A model generated the notes under the pieces. The model made no database searches and was not told the origin of the DNA. It saw only the letters and a list, made by a program, of their open reading frames with translations. Below are positions 12,101 to 27,100 of a stretch of 64,000 nucleotides of DNA, in pieces. The stretch comes from Sinohyriopsis cumingii (taxonomy: Eukaryota; Mollusca; Bivalvia; Unionida; Unionidae), in contig CM068829.1 in assembly GCA_028554795.2 (NCBI GenBank), positions 137,771,579 through 137,835,578 on the forward strand. Direction: 5' to 3'. The translations under genes were made by a program, and so were the position numbers. Position 1 is the first letter of the stretch. Every line of letters begins with the position of its first letter.

Positions 12101-15100
12101 TTCAGTCTGAGTTGCGTCTGATGAAGCACAAGCTGGTGTTATTAGCTTTTTTGTGCTCTTGTATTTCATGGGCACCTCCATGTCCAATAGTGAAATCACA
12201 TTACACAATTTGCACAATGTAAAGCTTTCTCCTTTACTAGATGGTGTCACAAATCTAAACAAGACAGCACAATTGTCCTTCCACTTCTGTTATCTTGTCA
12301 TTCCTGGAGAAAATTCTGAATATTCTGCTTTCCTATTCAACATGATTAGAAGCTGAATATTACGAAGATGAGATACAGTGACAACAGTAATTGTTTGCAA
12401 AATCCAATATGGCAGATAGACAGGCATGGTAGCCTTGATTTTGAATGAAACAATCATATTGTAGAAATGTATTCCTATATACATGCAATACATTTCTATC
12501 AGAATGGAACAGAGTGCACATTCTAAACTGATACTTGCAAGGAAATTTTTTATCATTTTAAATTAAAGAGCTTATTTTTTGCACAAAAAAACGCACACCA
12601 GTATTCAGGTCCAAAATACCGGACAAATACTGGAAAAAACGGGACACTTGGCAGCTATGGGATACAAACAGAGCTACCTATGGATACAAATAGGGTTACT
12701 TATGGAGATAAACAAGCTTTAAAAATGCCAACAAAGTTTCACTTGTCAACAATGAGTACTGTTGTGTAAACTCATTAACAGGGTGACAGACTAGAAAAGT
12801 ATGGATGGACTTACAAACAAATCGGGAGTGACAGTCAGGTCCTAATCAAGATGACTCAGCTGCATGGACATATTAAACAATATGAACTTATAAGTCACAA
12901 CAATCACAACACCAAAGCTTTTGATTATAAAAATATTGCCTACAATTTACAAACAGTATTCCAAATTCACACATCTTCATATTAAAGATTTAATGATAAT
13001 CAAATGCACATCACCAGATGAATTTCCTACTGACCTGGCATCATTTCACTGTCATGACTCTAAGTTTTAAAATAAGTAACACAAAGAAGTAAAACGAACA
13101 ATTTAAGTAAAATCAACAGGCAATTTTTTTCTCTCCTCAAACTGTAAACATTCAAGAGACATGTACATATTGTGAATTAAATCCCAACTAATCCTATATG
13201 CCCCATCAAATGTTCAAAATATAGAAATGTTCTGAATGAATTGCAATAGTCTTGAATGTGCTGACGTACCAAAATGATGCAGTCCAGAATGTCTTGGAAT
13301 GAGTTCACAATAATCCCAAAGTAATGTTTTAATCCAAAGTCAATAAACACTTCAGTAATTCCAATGAATATTTTTATAGATAATTCCTCTTAACTATATA
13401 TGAACAAAACTGTAAATTCTGATCTAAACGGATTCCCTCAAACTGACCTAAAACAGGAATGAATTATTTCCATATTTATACACATTTTTTCTTGACCCAT
13501 AACACAACAGAATGTGAAAATTTCCAATGCAAAAAACCCTAGTCTAACTCCTAAAGAAGACTAACTTTGAATTCTTTTTACATATACATGTTGTGTACAA
13601 CATGTTAGACATGTAAGCATGCAGCTTACAACTCAAAAACACTGATAAATGTTAGGAACACAATATAAATTAAATATATATACCAGTGACTAGCATACCA
13701 TGCAATGAATTTACCTTACATGAACAATCTCTTTGCACTTTATTTCCTGTCACATTTATGTGGAAGAATGACAAAGAAATGATGGGTGACACAATCACAA
13801 AATTACATCATTAGTGATGTTATGCCACACACACCTGTTATGGTCTTGTACTGGGTCTTCAAGTGACTCGCTTTAATCAAAAGACAATATCAGAGGATTC
13901 TGGAAATCAAAATGTTCTTAAATGTAACAGAGTATTTTTATTTATTGTTCTAAAATTTGGTGAACAATATTTTAAAGCATATAGCTTCCTTTCCTATCAT
14001 AAGAGACCACTGCTATGAGAGACCACCTGTTTTGAGAGACTAGGATCTCCTTGCACAGATTTAATGATTTTATAATGTTAAGACCTGCAATGAGAGACCA
14101 CCTGTCTTGAGAGACCATTGTTTTTTTGGCAGAAGGGGTGATCTTAAAGACAGGTTCTACTGTATGTTCTAATTTTGTCATTGCTAAACTTTTTGACTTG
14201 CAATGCATAGTTTAGAATATCATGATTACTGAATCAAAGAAATTTCCACCCCATATAACTCCACAGAGGTTTGGGATGTAGAACAGGTGCAATGTAACCA
14301 TTTGTATTTCATAAGAGGCAATTAAATGAGGCAGCAGCCATAGTGCCACAGTGGTTGGCATGCTAGACTTGTGACTGAAATGGTCCAGGATCGAGACCTA
14401 CATGCTGGATCAAATTGGGTCGATGATGGCGATGAGCTTTTGGGCAAGGCACCTTATTACAACAGCCACTGCAAAAGTTAACATGCCTGTCTTGCTGTGC
14501 TGTAAAACCAAACCAAATCAAACCTAATAAAACAATGGCTGAATTTAAAATCTGGCCATGTGGTCAAGCAACTCAACTTACCCATGTAAGAAAGTGACTT
14601 TTGCAAGCTTGAGTTCCTTGGTAATGATGGCCTTGACTTCATGACCTTCCTTCTGACTTTGGCTTTTGTTCCAGACAAGAACATTGACAAAACTTCCATC
14701 TTTCTGACCGTCTATGCCAACAAGCTCTACATTTTCCATTACAACAATGTCCATAACACGATCTGTATAGGGTACCCATACAACATCAACAATACTAACA
14801 TCACAGTTAAGTGACTCACTAACTTTCAAGTTCTTGATTTTTAATAACATCTGCACTCTGTTCTGATTTATCTCACAAAATACGTCACTTGTATCCAAGA
14901 AAGAAGTATCTTCAAGTTCTAGGGATATGCTGAAATCTGTCTTCAGTGAATCATTGCTTGGACAAACTCTTTGCTGATTATTTCTGATAGACATGTCAGC
15001 ATCACATCTTGATCTATCAGAGTCTAACTTAGGATCTTCTTTCAAATCAGTGTTCAAATCATGCTGTGTAGAAGAAAATTCAATGTTCACATTGCTCGTG

Positions 15101-18100
15101 TCAATTTCTTGTACACCATCAGCAGAACAATTGGATGACTGACTTAATATGGATAAATTTGCAAAGCTTTCTGCAAGAATTGAGACTGGACTCAGAACAT
15201 CAACCACACTTTTATCAGAATTAAAAGCTTCCTGTTGTGTCTGAGAATTCTCATCTTTAACTGCCACAACCTTGTTGGGTGAGCCTTGTACCATCTGATC
15301 ACAGACTTGTGGGATATCACAGCAGGTAGCTGAGATATCTAAATGTCCTATAGAAACATCAAGGCCAGACAAATGACTTCTAATTTCATCTTGATACTTA
15401 TCAATGGCACTATTAAATAAAATGTGCCACGGCTTCTTTTTGAGGTACGTCTCCAGCAGATCTAAACCCTTCTGGGAGGACATGTCAAGAAAGGCCCCTA
15501 AAAAATACCAATATTCTGTCCAGGGCACCTTCATCTCATGAGCAATGTCCCTGTAAAAATAAACAGATGCGTAATTAAGTTTAGTAAAATTTAACAATTC
15601 ATAAAAGAATAAAAAATTAAAGAATGATATTTATCACAGTATGTATCATGTTAATTGCCCTCAACATCATATTACCACATTATGTATCATGTTACTTGCC
15701 CTCAATATTAATGTATCACAGTATGTACCATTTTACTTCCCCTCAATATTATATATATCACAGTATGTATCATGTTAATTGCCTCAATATAATATGTATC
15801 AAAGAATGTATCATGTTAACTGCCCTCAACATTATATTATCATAGCATGTATCATGTTACTTGCCCTCAATGTTATATGTATCACTGTATGTATCATATT
15901 ACTTGCCCTCAATAGTATACACATCACACTATCATGTTCCTTGCCCTCAATAGTATACACATCACAGTACGTATCATGTTTATTGTCCTCAAATTTATAT
16001 TTCAGTATGTATCATGTTTTTTGAATTCAATATTATATGTATCACAGTATGTATCATGCTAGCTGCCCTCAATATTATATACATCACAGTATGTATCATG
16101 TTAGCTGCCCTCAATAGTATATACATCACAGTATGTATTATGTTTGTTGAATTCAATATTATATGTATCACAGTATGTATCATGCGAGTTGCCCTCAATA
16201 TCATATACATCACAGTATGTATCATGCGAGTTGCCCTCAATATCATATACATCACAGTATGTATCATGCTAGCTGCCCTCAATATTATATCACAGTATGT
16301 AACATATTAATTGCCTTCAACATGACAGTACAGTATGTATTATGTTAATTGCCCTCAATTAGATATGTATCACAATAGTAATGCATACATAAATAATCCA
16401 ATAATTATACATGCATTCCTAAATAATCAGAAAATTATACAGGTCAGCCCATGTTTTAACAACAAACAGCTCTTGAATCACTGCATAAATCCATTGCAGA
16501 AAATGCTCAATTCCCAAAAGAAAAATACAAATGGGTTTTTGTTTATATTGTGCTCATTAAACATTGCTTAGATACACTAAAATAATTTAAAACATGTTTA
16601 TTATTGTATTATGCAAATAGATGCACTCAGTATGTGACAATAAATGAGTGTCTCTATTTTTGACCCCCTAATGTATCTTCCACCCACCCCCCGGTGCAAT
16701 TTTTGGTACATGTACTTTACAGTTATCAGTTGTTCATATGGTCCAATTGAGGCAAAGATAAAAATATCACTTAAGGTCTGGAAACCAAACACAACATGTG
16801 TTGATGTAATATTCCTTCTATTAATATATGCATGAACAAGTTGAATTGCAATGGCCAAGTTCAAAACACCAGTTAGGTCACAATGTTGTGTATTGAATTC
16901 ATTTCTTCTAGGACATAATGTGCATAAAATGTTACATCATAAATATTGTAGATTGTGCATTCCTAAATGATTTTCATTAAAGGATATACCTAAAGTCAAA
17001 GGTTGTAGTTGTAGGGTTTAGCACCATTTTTCAGCACAAAATAGGCTATACCTGGTGGCCAGTATAACTGGTGGAGGAAGAACCCCAGGAAAAACCAGTG
17101 ACCCACAAGAAGTTATTGGCAAGCTTTCTCATGTACCCACATTAGCCAAGCCTGAGACTTGAACCTACACAGACACAGGAGAGATGGCAATGATGCAGAA
17201 CGGTAATCGCTTTAGACCACACGGCCACTAAGGCACACCCCAGCCCCCCAAGTCAAAAGTAAGAACCTGCTTATATTTGTATGGAAGTAGAAAGTTTTTA
17301 GGCAGAATATGATGTGCACTTTATGAGGTGGTACATTAAGAATCAATGGGGTAAGATTACTTATGTAAAAACTACCCAGGTGGAACAAATATTTACTAAA
17401 GTCATTCCAAATATAGAGTATTACTAATGTAAAAGCTACCCAGGTGGAACAAATATTTACTAAACCCAATCCAAATAGAGAGTATCATTTTAACAAATAC
17501 TTTTAAGTACTGTTAACTGCTGCCAAAAACAAAAATACCTTAAATTTTCAAAGCTCTAAGGTAGACACAGTGGATAGAAGGAAACTGTTTGTATGCTCTT
17601 TGTTAATCCCTTCATTTATTTTAATTCTTCACCTGCACCTAACTATGTGTTTGTCCCCATAAACATCTGAACAAAACCGAATATTGGTACATAAATCCAG
17701 ATCAGAAAACCAAGTTAATGTTCAATGATACTTTCCTTTTCTGACAAACTCATTCAACTTTCGGTTAACTTAGCAGTTTTATATCAAACTGAAACAGAAT
17801 TCCTAATGAGAATCAGCATGTACTGCTGATATTTTAAACACAGGCTAAGACTGATCACTTGATCTTGCAAAATGGGGTAATACTGCTATAACAAAGAGTA
17901 CTACTGCACAAACTGCATCCAAGTGACATTTTTTGCTTCCAACAAAACTGTATTTCCTTTTAAAAACTAAACTGAAATCACAACTTAAAATGTTAAAAGC
18001 AGACTGATAATAGATACAAATCAGTAGAAAGCTTACACTAGATTATGTCTGATTTTACACGACCACATGACCCATCTTTACATGTGCTTAAAAATACGAC

Positions 18101-21100
18101 AGTAGCAACTTTTACCAAGTACTGTTTCAGTTTGGGAACAACTTCTTTCAATGCTGAAACTGAAATAAGTTCTGAAAAAAAATGTATCATTCATCAAAAT
18201 TTTCATTTTTTTGTTGTGGACTTTTATACCAGTGATGAAATAAGTTTAAATCTTAACAATGTAAATTACACACAGTTCTCCAGAGCTCTTCAGATGATAA
18301 TAAAATTGTACGTTTTAAAAGTTTTACATCCTCTAGTTTGTTTCATTCTACTGTGTATAAATAGTTCAAGTTCACCATCATAAACTACTGCCAGAGTATA
18401 TATTGTCAATTCATCAATAATATCAAACCAGTTCTACTTTGGCATAAATTTTCATCAGCGTGCAACCTAGGATCCGAGTTGGGGTGTAATAAAATGAATA
18501 TACAGGCCATTCAGGCATGGAAAATAGGCCTAAGTTTCATAACAAAAAAAATGCATAAGTAATAAATAACTTATTTTTACATCGAAAAGAAAATTTTATG
18601 GAAGAGGGATATCATGAAAAAAAATAACAATGAATAATAATTATTACACAGAGCCACTATTCAAAACATTTAGGCAATAATAACTAATGAATTGCTTCTC
18701 ATATTTGTAATGTCTAATAATCACTTATCTCAATAACTATTAATAATATATATAACCCATATTTATCACACTTTAATGAAGCACAGGTGTGTTGTTTCCA
18801 AGCTTTTGATTTCATTTGATTTCCATCCGTCAAAGTAAGGAAGCTCTAGATATGTTGGTGTGCTTCATGTAAAAAACAAATAGATGTATCTGCATGACAT
18901 CCTAAAGAAAAAGCTCTTTTAGAGCCATGATTTAAAAAATCTGTTACATCTGAAAGCTTGATGATTTGATAATTTTCAGCTGCAATAGACTTGTGTCCCA
19001 TTCCAAGGATCTAATTCTGTTGGACATTCCATGCTACATAAATTAATGTCAGCTCATGTCATGTAAACCACTTAGTAAAAGGTATATACCTGTGACCAGC
19101 ACATATAGAGGAGATTCAACAATAAAGTTTCATAATCACTTACCTTCCTATTCTCTCTAAACCCTTTTCACTGTCTCCTCTTGTGGTGGCAAGGAACTTC
19201 TGTTTCTTCTCTGGGCTTCCAGATGGGGGAATAGTCCAAGATTTATGGAACACTGCAGCCTATAAATTTAAAGCCATTTATGACTGTTGTAAAAGTATGG
19301 TTTCTATTTTCCAGCTGTATGACTGATAATGCAAAATCCTGAAAATGTTTGAAATTTAGCTTTCAAAGATTAATCTTCTCTTGTAGCAAAATTTCACTTT
19401 AAACTGCCCGACTTAACTGATGTTATTTCATGAGGCAAAGATAAAGTTGATCTCTTAATAGCTGATTTGAAACAAAGATAGAAAATTCGTATGAGCTGGC
19501 TCATCTGGTTCTATGCAGTTTGTTAAAGGAGTAATCAGCAGAACAAACATAGACCCTAATCTGCCAGCCAATTATGCAATGGAAGATCAGGATCTATCTT
19601 GGGTGCAGTTGGAGTCAACTTACATGCAAATGTATACAGCATGTGTTCACAAATATAGAAAATTCCTTCTCATCAGAAATTTTTAATTTAAAATATAAGT
19701 CATGAGGGAATGAATGAAAGAATTCTGCTCTGTGGTTATTTAAATAATGTTAGCATATCTCTCAATTAATTTAATATTCAATGCAATGCTTCACAATTCA
19801 CCCCATACCCCATCTGCATACATGCCAACCCCCCAAGAAGTATTAACATAATTACTGCAAACATAAGTGGCAAAAAAAAAAAGCATAAGCTGGGTACAAA
19901 AAAGTGTGATCTATATATTACGTCATAATAACAACACAGTATATGAAAAAGATACATTTATTTTTCTACCGACCTGGTTCTGCAGATGGTCAAAATTCTT
20001 GTCACAAATGTGCAAAATTGATATGGATTATAACCAGAATACAAACACAGAACATACTGACAAATTATTAGCACTCACTTTAACTATTCTACACATTCAA
20101 GTTTTGCTGAATGATCATGAATGTGCAACAAACATGATATGCTCAATCCAAGTGTTGTATTACATTACTCTCAGATTCTTTGTTTAAAGTTTGTAAAGCA
20201 GTGTTAATTTGTCCTTATCTCTGATCTGAGATGTTTTGAAGTTTGAAAAGATCCATCTGCTATAACATATTTAGTCATATAACATCTACAAGTCACACTG
20301 TAAAGCCATTTTCGCTTAACATCTAGCACTATGTTCTTTGAAAGTATAGACTAGTCTGCTACCTAACTATATTATCAGTATAATAAATCTGTGAGGCAAA
20401 GTTTCGAATTCAAGAAACTCATCTATTTTCTTGGAAATGTGTCATATTCAGTTGCTATAAATAGAAAATAAGGAAAGCAGATGCATGTCTAATAGTCTAC
20501 AGTCATCTTTTTAAGAATAATCATGAATTTATATGAGTGGAATTAAAAAGATGATAAGAAAAGGGCAAAAACTATTATTTTACTTCTTATATCTAATTCA
20601 TTTTTTCAATATATTTCAAAAAAGTGTAATCCATGTACAGGCTAGAATAAGATGTAATTTGGTGAAAAAAGAGCAATGTTTATGCCAAAAGCACAATGGT
20701 TGGCATGTATGCATTTTTGTATACATGTTGCTGCGATGTAGGCATACTGAAATGAACATAAATGTAAAACTTTCAGCATTTGATATATTTTACCCCGAAG
20801 ACATCTGGATGTCATGATGAAATCCAAGATGAAGGAGCTGGTCCCCATGCACAAGATAATGGTGGATGGAAGAAAATGTTACCATTGCAACACTGAAAGT
20901 ATCATATTTGTTAACAGTAAAAGAGTGCCTCAAGTCACGTTTCAAAGACAACATGGATGTACTCAACTCCAAGTTGTTGTTGTTGTTGTAGGGTTTAACG
21001 CCATTTTTCAGCACACGATAGGCTATACATGGTGGCCAGTATTAATGGTGGAGGAAGAACTAGGGATAACCCCGGAAAGAACCACCAAACCACGTGAAGC

Positions 21101-24100
21101 TACTGGCAAGCTTTCTTACATACCCACATTGGCCGAATCCGAGACTCAAACCCATGCAGACAGTGGTGAGATGGCAGTGATCCATAACGAAGAGCGCTTT
21201 AGACCACTCGGGGCCCCCACTCAACTCCAAGGAGCCAGATCTTAATAAATAACTGCACTGTGCAAATAACATAAACACATTTGAAATGTGTATGGGAAAT
21301 TATCTTCCAACCCAAACCAAGTGCACCTGTGAATTCAAACTTTTCATTGGGGGAGAAGGGACTTCTTAAATTTCTGACCTACCCTGATGATAGCAAAAGA
21401 ACACGAGTCCCTCAAAGGAAGTGATTCTCCATTAGCCAAAAAAATGTCCAAGAATCTGTGACAATACCATTTCTTTCTTTTTACCAGCCAAGTGTTCAAA
21501 CCATGTTTTAGAAAGAAAAAGTTTAAACTAAAATGTTACCATGTCTGAATAATATATGTAACAACCTTTGACGGGGACATGGGCCCTGCACAAGCTTTGA
21601 CAGCCAATGGTGGATCCTTTGGATTCCAGAATAAATTGGGAATTTCTATATGTGACTCTGTGCCATCAGGGGACCATGGCTGACCAATCATAGGAGGTGC
21701 TGTATTGTCCTCAGATCGGATCAAAGGAACATACATCTGACCTGCACAAAGATGTAATAATAGATAAGTTACTAGTATCATAATACAATGATATGTAAAC
21801 TAAAAGTGTTAAAAATACCCATCCCTATACTGGACACTAATTGTTTTAAAGAGTTGTATACAGCATACAGGTTTGATCAGCATTATAGTGGTCTTATTGG
21901 GAACAAGACTGCCAGTTTCCAGAGTAACTCAGGTTATGTAGGAACTGGTCAAAATTTCACTATACACAAACTTAATAGAACATTTTGCCCTTTTTCTCTT
22001 TTAAAATGACAAAAATATGAAGACTGATTGAACCTTGTTGAACACTGCAGCATGTACCCAGCCAAACAAACAGACCCAGTGCATCCATTATGCATCTCAG
22101 TAACCGCTGCTCTGACTGGATGCATGCAAAAACATTTTCATTTGTGATGTTGCTATGTTTACCCAAATGTCATATACCAAGATTTAAAGGGAAAAGATTA
22201 ACCAAAGATACCAATATAGTCATGGTGGTCAGCAATTAATTTTAAAGGAAATAAATAGCTATATTCAAATATTTAAAAAAAAAAAGATAAAATTCCTTTC
22301 ACAGTAAACAATACTGAAGGCACTCTGTTTTTAAATAAGAAAGTTTTTTTCCTCTGTAAATAGAGTATGTAAGGGGAATAAATCTGTGAGGAATTCCAAT
22401 GTCATGAGGGCAACAGTAGCCTCATTCTATCTACGTACAGTCTAAGAACATCTGGCAATACTTATTGGGCAAATGATCCCTGGGGTCTTCCAAAGTAAAG
22501 CAATCAAGACATGATAATTGACATTGACTATTATTTTTGTCTTTACTGCACGAATGAAACTCAAAACTAACTGTGATTTATACAAGTCTGATTCACTATG
22601 TCTAAAAAAATCTACATCGCAGATGTCAAAGATGGCACCTTAACAGTTCAAAAATGGGTGTGACACAGAAAAGCTGTATTGAATGCCTAATTAAGCATGT
22701 CAGATTAAATAGGCATGGAATAAATATATATATAAACTTTAATTACATCAATAATCCCGACTGCCACTTCAATTACAACTAACCTTTCAAGAGTTCTGCA
22801 ATAAGTTCCTTTGTCTCTTTTGATGCTGACTGACACCTTGCACATATCACCTTTAATGGAGAAATACAATTTCTTCACATTATGTGTAAAACCAACAAGG
22901 ATTGGGACAACTAGCATTCAGAACACAAATGCTGAATCATTCTAGTCTGATCAGTACAGGCTGTTCCATTTAAACATACATGGTACCCAGGATAGGCAGT
23001 TTTTCTAAAAACATATGCCAGGGTACTTTGATTTCACAGAGTTCATAGTAAAATGAGTGTGTGTGCGTGCTTTAGATTTTTAACATAGCTTTAACAATTT
23101 TTAAGTCATATCGCTATGATGTCTGCAGTGTGACAGTTTATAGTGGTGTCTAGCACTGGGGCATCATGCCGCAGACATGTAGCATGATGTCCCACCCTGT
23201 CACATTATCCTGACACCAGGCCGACCAGTCCTAACACTAACCTTTTAATGCTGAGCGCCAAGTAGGTACCATTTTTAAAAGTCTTTGGTATGACATGGCC
23301 GGGGATCGAACCCACGACCTCCCACATCTGAGACGGTCACTCTAACCACTAGGCCACCGGAGCAGTCCATAGTAAAATGATAAAAAAATCAAAATTGCAT
23401 CTATGGGTGAGTACCCCACTCTAAAAATGCATTCCCTGGGTCCCACATGTTTTACTGGAACAGCACTAAATTTCAATTTTTTTACATGCATAAAAACTTT
23501 TATGATTTTAGCATGATCTCTAAACCCTTCAAAATTATATTATTAGCAACATATAAATAGTACAGTAAAACCTGTTATGAGAGACCGCCCCTTCTGCCAA
23601 CCAAAAGCGGTCTCTCAAGACAGGTGGTCTCTCATAAGAGGTGTGTGAAAATGGACTGGTTTTCAGGGTCAATAGTTAGCATTGTTGAAAAATAAATAAT
23701 ACCCATACTCACTGTACATGTATCATATCCTTTATTCATGAATCTTGTTAAATAATGCATGCATTCCTCTCAAAATATCTTTATATAATAAAGATATACA
23801 TCCATCAAACGAGAATAAAATTTATATTTCAACATCACATTAATATATAAAAAAAATGAACAGTTAGATATGATGTATATATCTTATTTTATACACTTAT
23901 TCACTTGTTTTTTTAAAAGAAATCCATTATACTTCTTTGTTGACATGTTTTACTCAGCTATTTGGTCTGAACATGTATCTCAATTATTGCCCTTTCATGA
24001 ATCAACTTCCCACTTACTGGTATGTTTTTACTCCTTGCAACACAAAACCACTCCCATACTTGCTCGTTCAGATCTCCGTAAACTGTCCGTCGTGCCGTGG

Positions 24101-27100
24101 CATATTTCCTCTGTGCTTGTGCACCTTTCTGCCATTCGTTTCTAATGGACTTCTTGTCTTTGATTACATTTTGAACTTGCGTTTTACCGACGCTTAAGCT
24201 GACTGCTATTTTGCGAGTGGTCTCGCCTTTTTCATTTCTTTCAATGACATTAATCCTTTCTTCCAGTGTTAAAATTTTTCTTTTTTTCAGCGGAGATTCT
24301 GCCGTTGTTATTAGTGTTGACGTTATAAAGACTATCGGTTTTGATCAGGTTTTGGGGAATTGTGGAATAAATATATATTATGTACCAATGAATGAAACCA
24401 AAAGACATAATTAACTCATCAGGAAACAATACTGTACATTTATTCTGAGACGAAGTTTAAATCAACAGCGTTATAGCTCGATAAACAAATGTTCCGACCA
24501 TCTGCACCCACGTAAACAGATTGTGGCTTGGTGAAACACTAACAAAAGAAATAAAATATAATTTTAAAAAAATCCGGAAATGATTCTCACTTACTAGTAT
24601 TAAAGACAATGAGCTCATTCACCCTCCAGGCATTATGGATTAAATGGAAAGAAAACGACGTACTCAAACCAACACTGAAGCCCTTTCAAACGATTTCTCA
24701 CTTGGACATAAGGACTACCGGCGTTTTGTGAGTTTTCATACAGATAAAGAAAAAATACAAACCTCTAAATTGACTGCGTATATCCATCATTACTCCCTTC
24801 GATGTTACTCTTACTGGCTATTCACATGACTTCGGCACTACAATGGCGGTTAGTGACATGTACTTTAGTCTGGTTTACTGCAGTTTACAAATGACACCGT
24901 ACGCTGGAGTTGTAAATTTCACATAACTGATACTGTAGCAATACAAATTATTTTTAAATACTTTATTAGAACAATCTTTGCTATTTATGCAGTCTTTGTT
25001 ACAAAGGATTAAATGATGGTTAGAGGTGTTTATCCCGATATATGGTTGTTCAACTATAGTGTTATTTAATGTGCACTTTGTTTGCATACTACATTTATCC
25101 CGAGCTCTTGTGTTTACAAAGGATTAAGTTAAGGTCAGTGGTGTCAATCTGTTTTGATTTTTTGGCGATGCGGTCGTTCATAGCAGTGTCAAAATGCATA
25201 TTTTGCCAAGAAATCGCGGTCGCTGGTCGCGTTCAGCAGGTGGTCGTTCATAACAGAGCGTTTATATAGTAAAATCGATCCGTGCATTACGATTGTGGTC
25301 GGAAATAACAGGTGGTCGCTCATAGCAGAGGTCGCTCATGACAGGTTTTACTGTAATACATATACACATTACAAAATTATTAAAATGCATATATTTTATA
25401 TCACAAATAGGCTAAATTTGACTAAATTCATGAACATTTTATAATAATAAATTTTCTGAATGTATCTACTTTTAATTAGAAATTCATACACTGTTAATTA
25501 AAAAGGTGATTCATACCAGGCTTACTGAACGGTCATGGTCTATTTATACTGACTGGTCCATGCCTATTTATACTGAATAGTCCATGCCTATTTATACTGT
25601 CTGGTCCATGTCTATTTATACTGAATGGTCCATGCCTATTCATACTGAATGGTTCATGTTGATTCATGGTGAATAGTTCATGTTGATTTATACTGAATAG
25701 TTCATGTCTATTTATGCTGAATGGTTCATGTCTATTTATACTGAATGGTCCATGCCTATTCATACTCACTGGTTCATGTCTATTTATACTGAATGGTTCA
25801 TGTCTATTTATACTGAATGGTTCATGTCTGTTTATACTGAATGGTTCATGTATATGCATACTGAATGGTTCATGTCTATTTATACTGAATGGTCCATGCC
25901 TATTCATACTGAATGGTTCATGTCTGTTTATACTGACTGATCCATGCCTATTTATACTGAATTGTCCATTCCTATTTATACTGACTGGTCCATGTCTATT
26001 TATACTGAATGGTTCATGTCTATTTATACTGAATGGTCCATGCCTATTCATACTGACTGGTTCATGTATATTTATACTGAATGGTTAATGTTTATTTATA
26101 CTGAATGGTTCATGCCTGTTTATACTAAATGGTTCAAGCCTATTTATACTGTATGGTTCACACCAGGTTTAATACACATACTAAATAGTTCATATCTATT
26201 CATACTGAACCGTTCATATATGTTCACAATGAATGGTTCATATCTGTTCACACTTAATTGTTCATACTGAATGGTTCATTCCTGTTCATACTGAATGGTT
26301 CATACCTGTTCATAGTGAATGGTTTATACCTGTTCATATTAAATGGCTCATACCTGTTCATATTGAATGATTCATACTGAATGGTTCATACCTGTTCATA
26401 CTGAACTGCTCATACAAGGCTTTATTAATGAGCAGTAACTAGATGTTTAAATATTCAAAAGATGTGCCAAAAAATACCTGAAATACTGCCTACCATGAAT
26501 TTAAAATTTTTTGTGGGTTTGTCTTTGCTAAAAATCACAAATTTTAAGTATCAATGAACAATAATCCTTCTGTGCAAAGAGTATAATCTCTTAACAAAAA
26601 TATAATGGGTAAAAAAGCCATTAAGATATATATCTGTGAAAATAAATGATCCGTTTTGTGCAGCAATGTCAATAGTAATTAATACAGTGGTCCCCCTCTT
26701 GAACGCAACTGCCCCCCTCCGACTAGTGGCCACCTGCTTCTTACAGCCAGAATCCCTTGGCACCAATGAGAATGTGTTCAAAAGTACCCCTCAAGAATGG
26801 CCATCCTTCTAATGTGACCAGCAGCCAGCATATTAATACAAAAATGTAAAATGTTCCCCTCACAAGAGGCCACTTTTTATTTCAAATGTGTCCAAAACCA
26901 ATAATTCATAACGTAAGGTAAGCAATCAAATTATCTCAACCATCGATGCCGGTCTCCCAATGTCAGGTTTCCGTTACTTAAAGAAGTGTTGACTAAAGTA
27001 CATGTAAGACTAAGATTAATATTATATCATTATCTATAAAAACCTACGTTTACAGGAAATGGGCTCAACAATATTGTGATAAGAGTTATGGGTTTCAAAC

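Larger units (their letters stand above)
7291..14581 (-). other. ANKLE2 intron 9
   Basis: Contains a 71-bp array (7520-8800), a related pair of inverted-repeat elements (9120-10200 and 11553-12660), a foldback (10530-10702), a 22-bp array (11000-12720), a Tigger-end fragment (13970-14166) and a small tRNA-like SINE (14340-14515). 12.72-13.97 kb is AT-rich with nothing recognised. Confidence 0.8.
15551..19143 (-). other. ANKLE2 intron 8
   Basis: Holds the 42-bp minisatellite right after the exon 9 acceptor (15620-16370) and a SINE-A (17001-17249). The 17.25-19.14 kb stretch is AT-rich unique sequence with a 106-bp direct repeat-like AAAGCTACCCAGGTGGAACA pair near 17370 and 17430. Confidence 0.8.
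19260..21565 (-). other. ANKLE2 intron 7
   Basis: Contains a dispersed-element copy (19505-19650), a hAT-like inverted-repeat element (19817-20711) and a SINE-A (20974-21218). Confidence 0.8.

Noticed and set aside
25533-26270. Tandem-repeat ORFs (INRHEPFS and FILNGSCL types)
   Set aside because: Frames of the 24-bp minisatellite, not genes.
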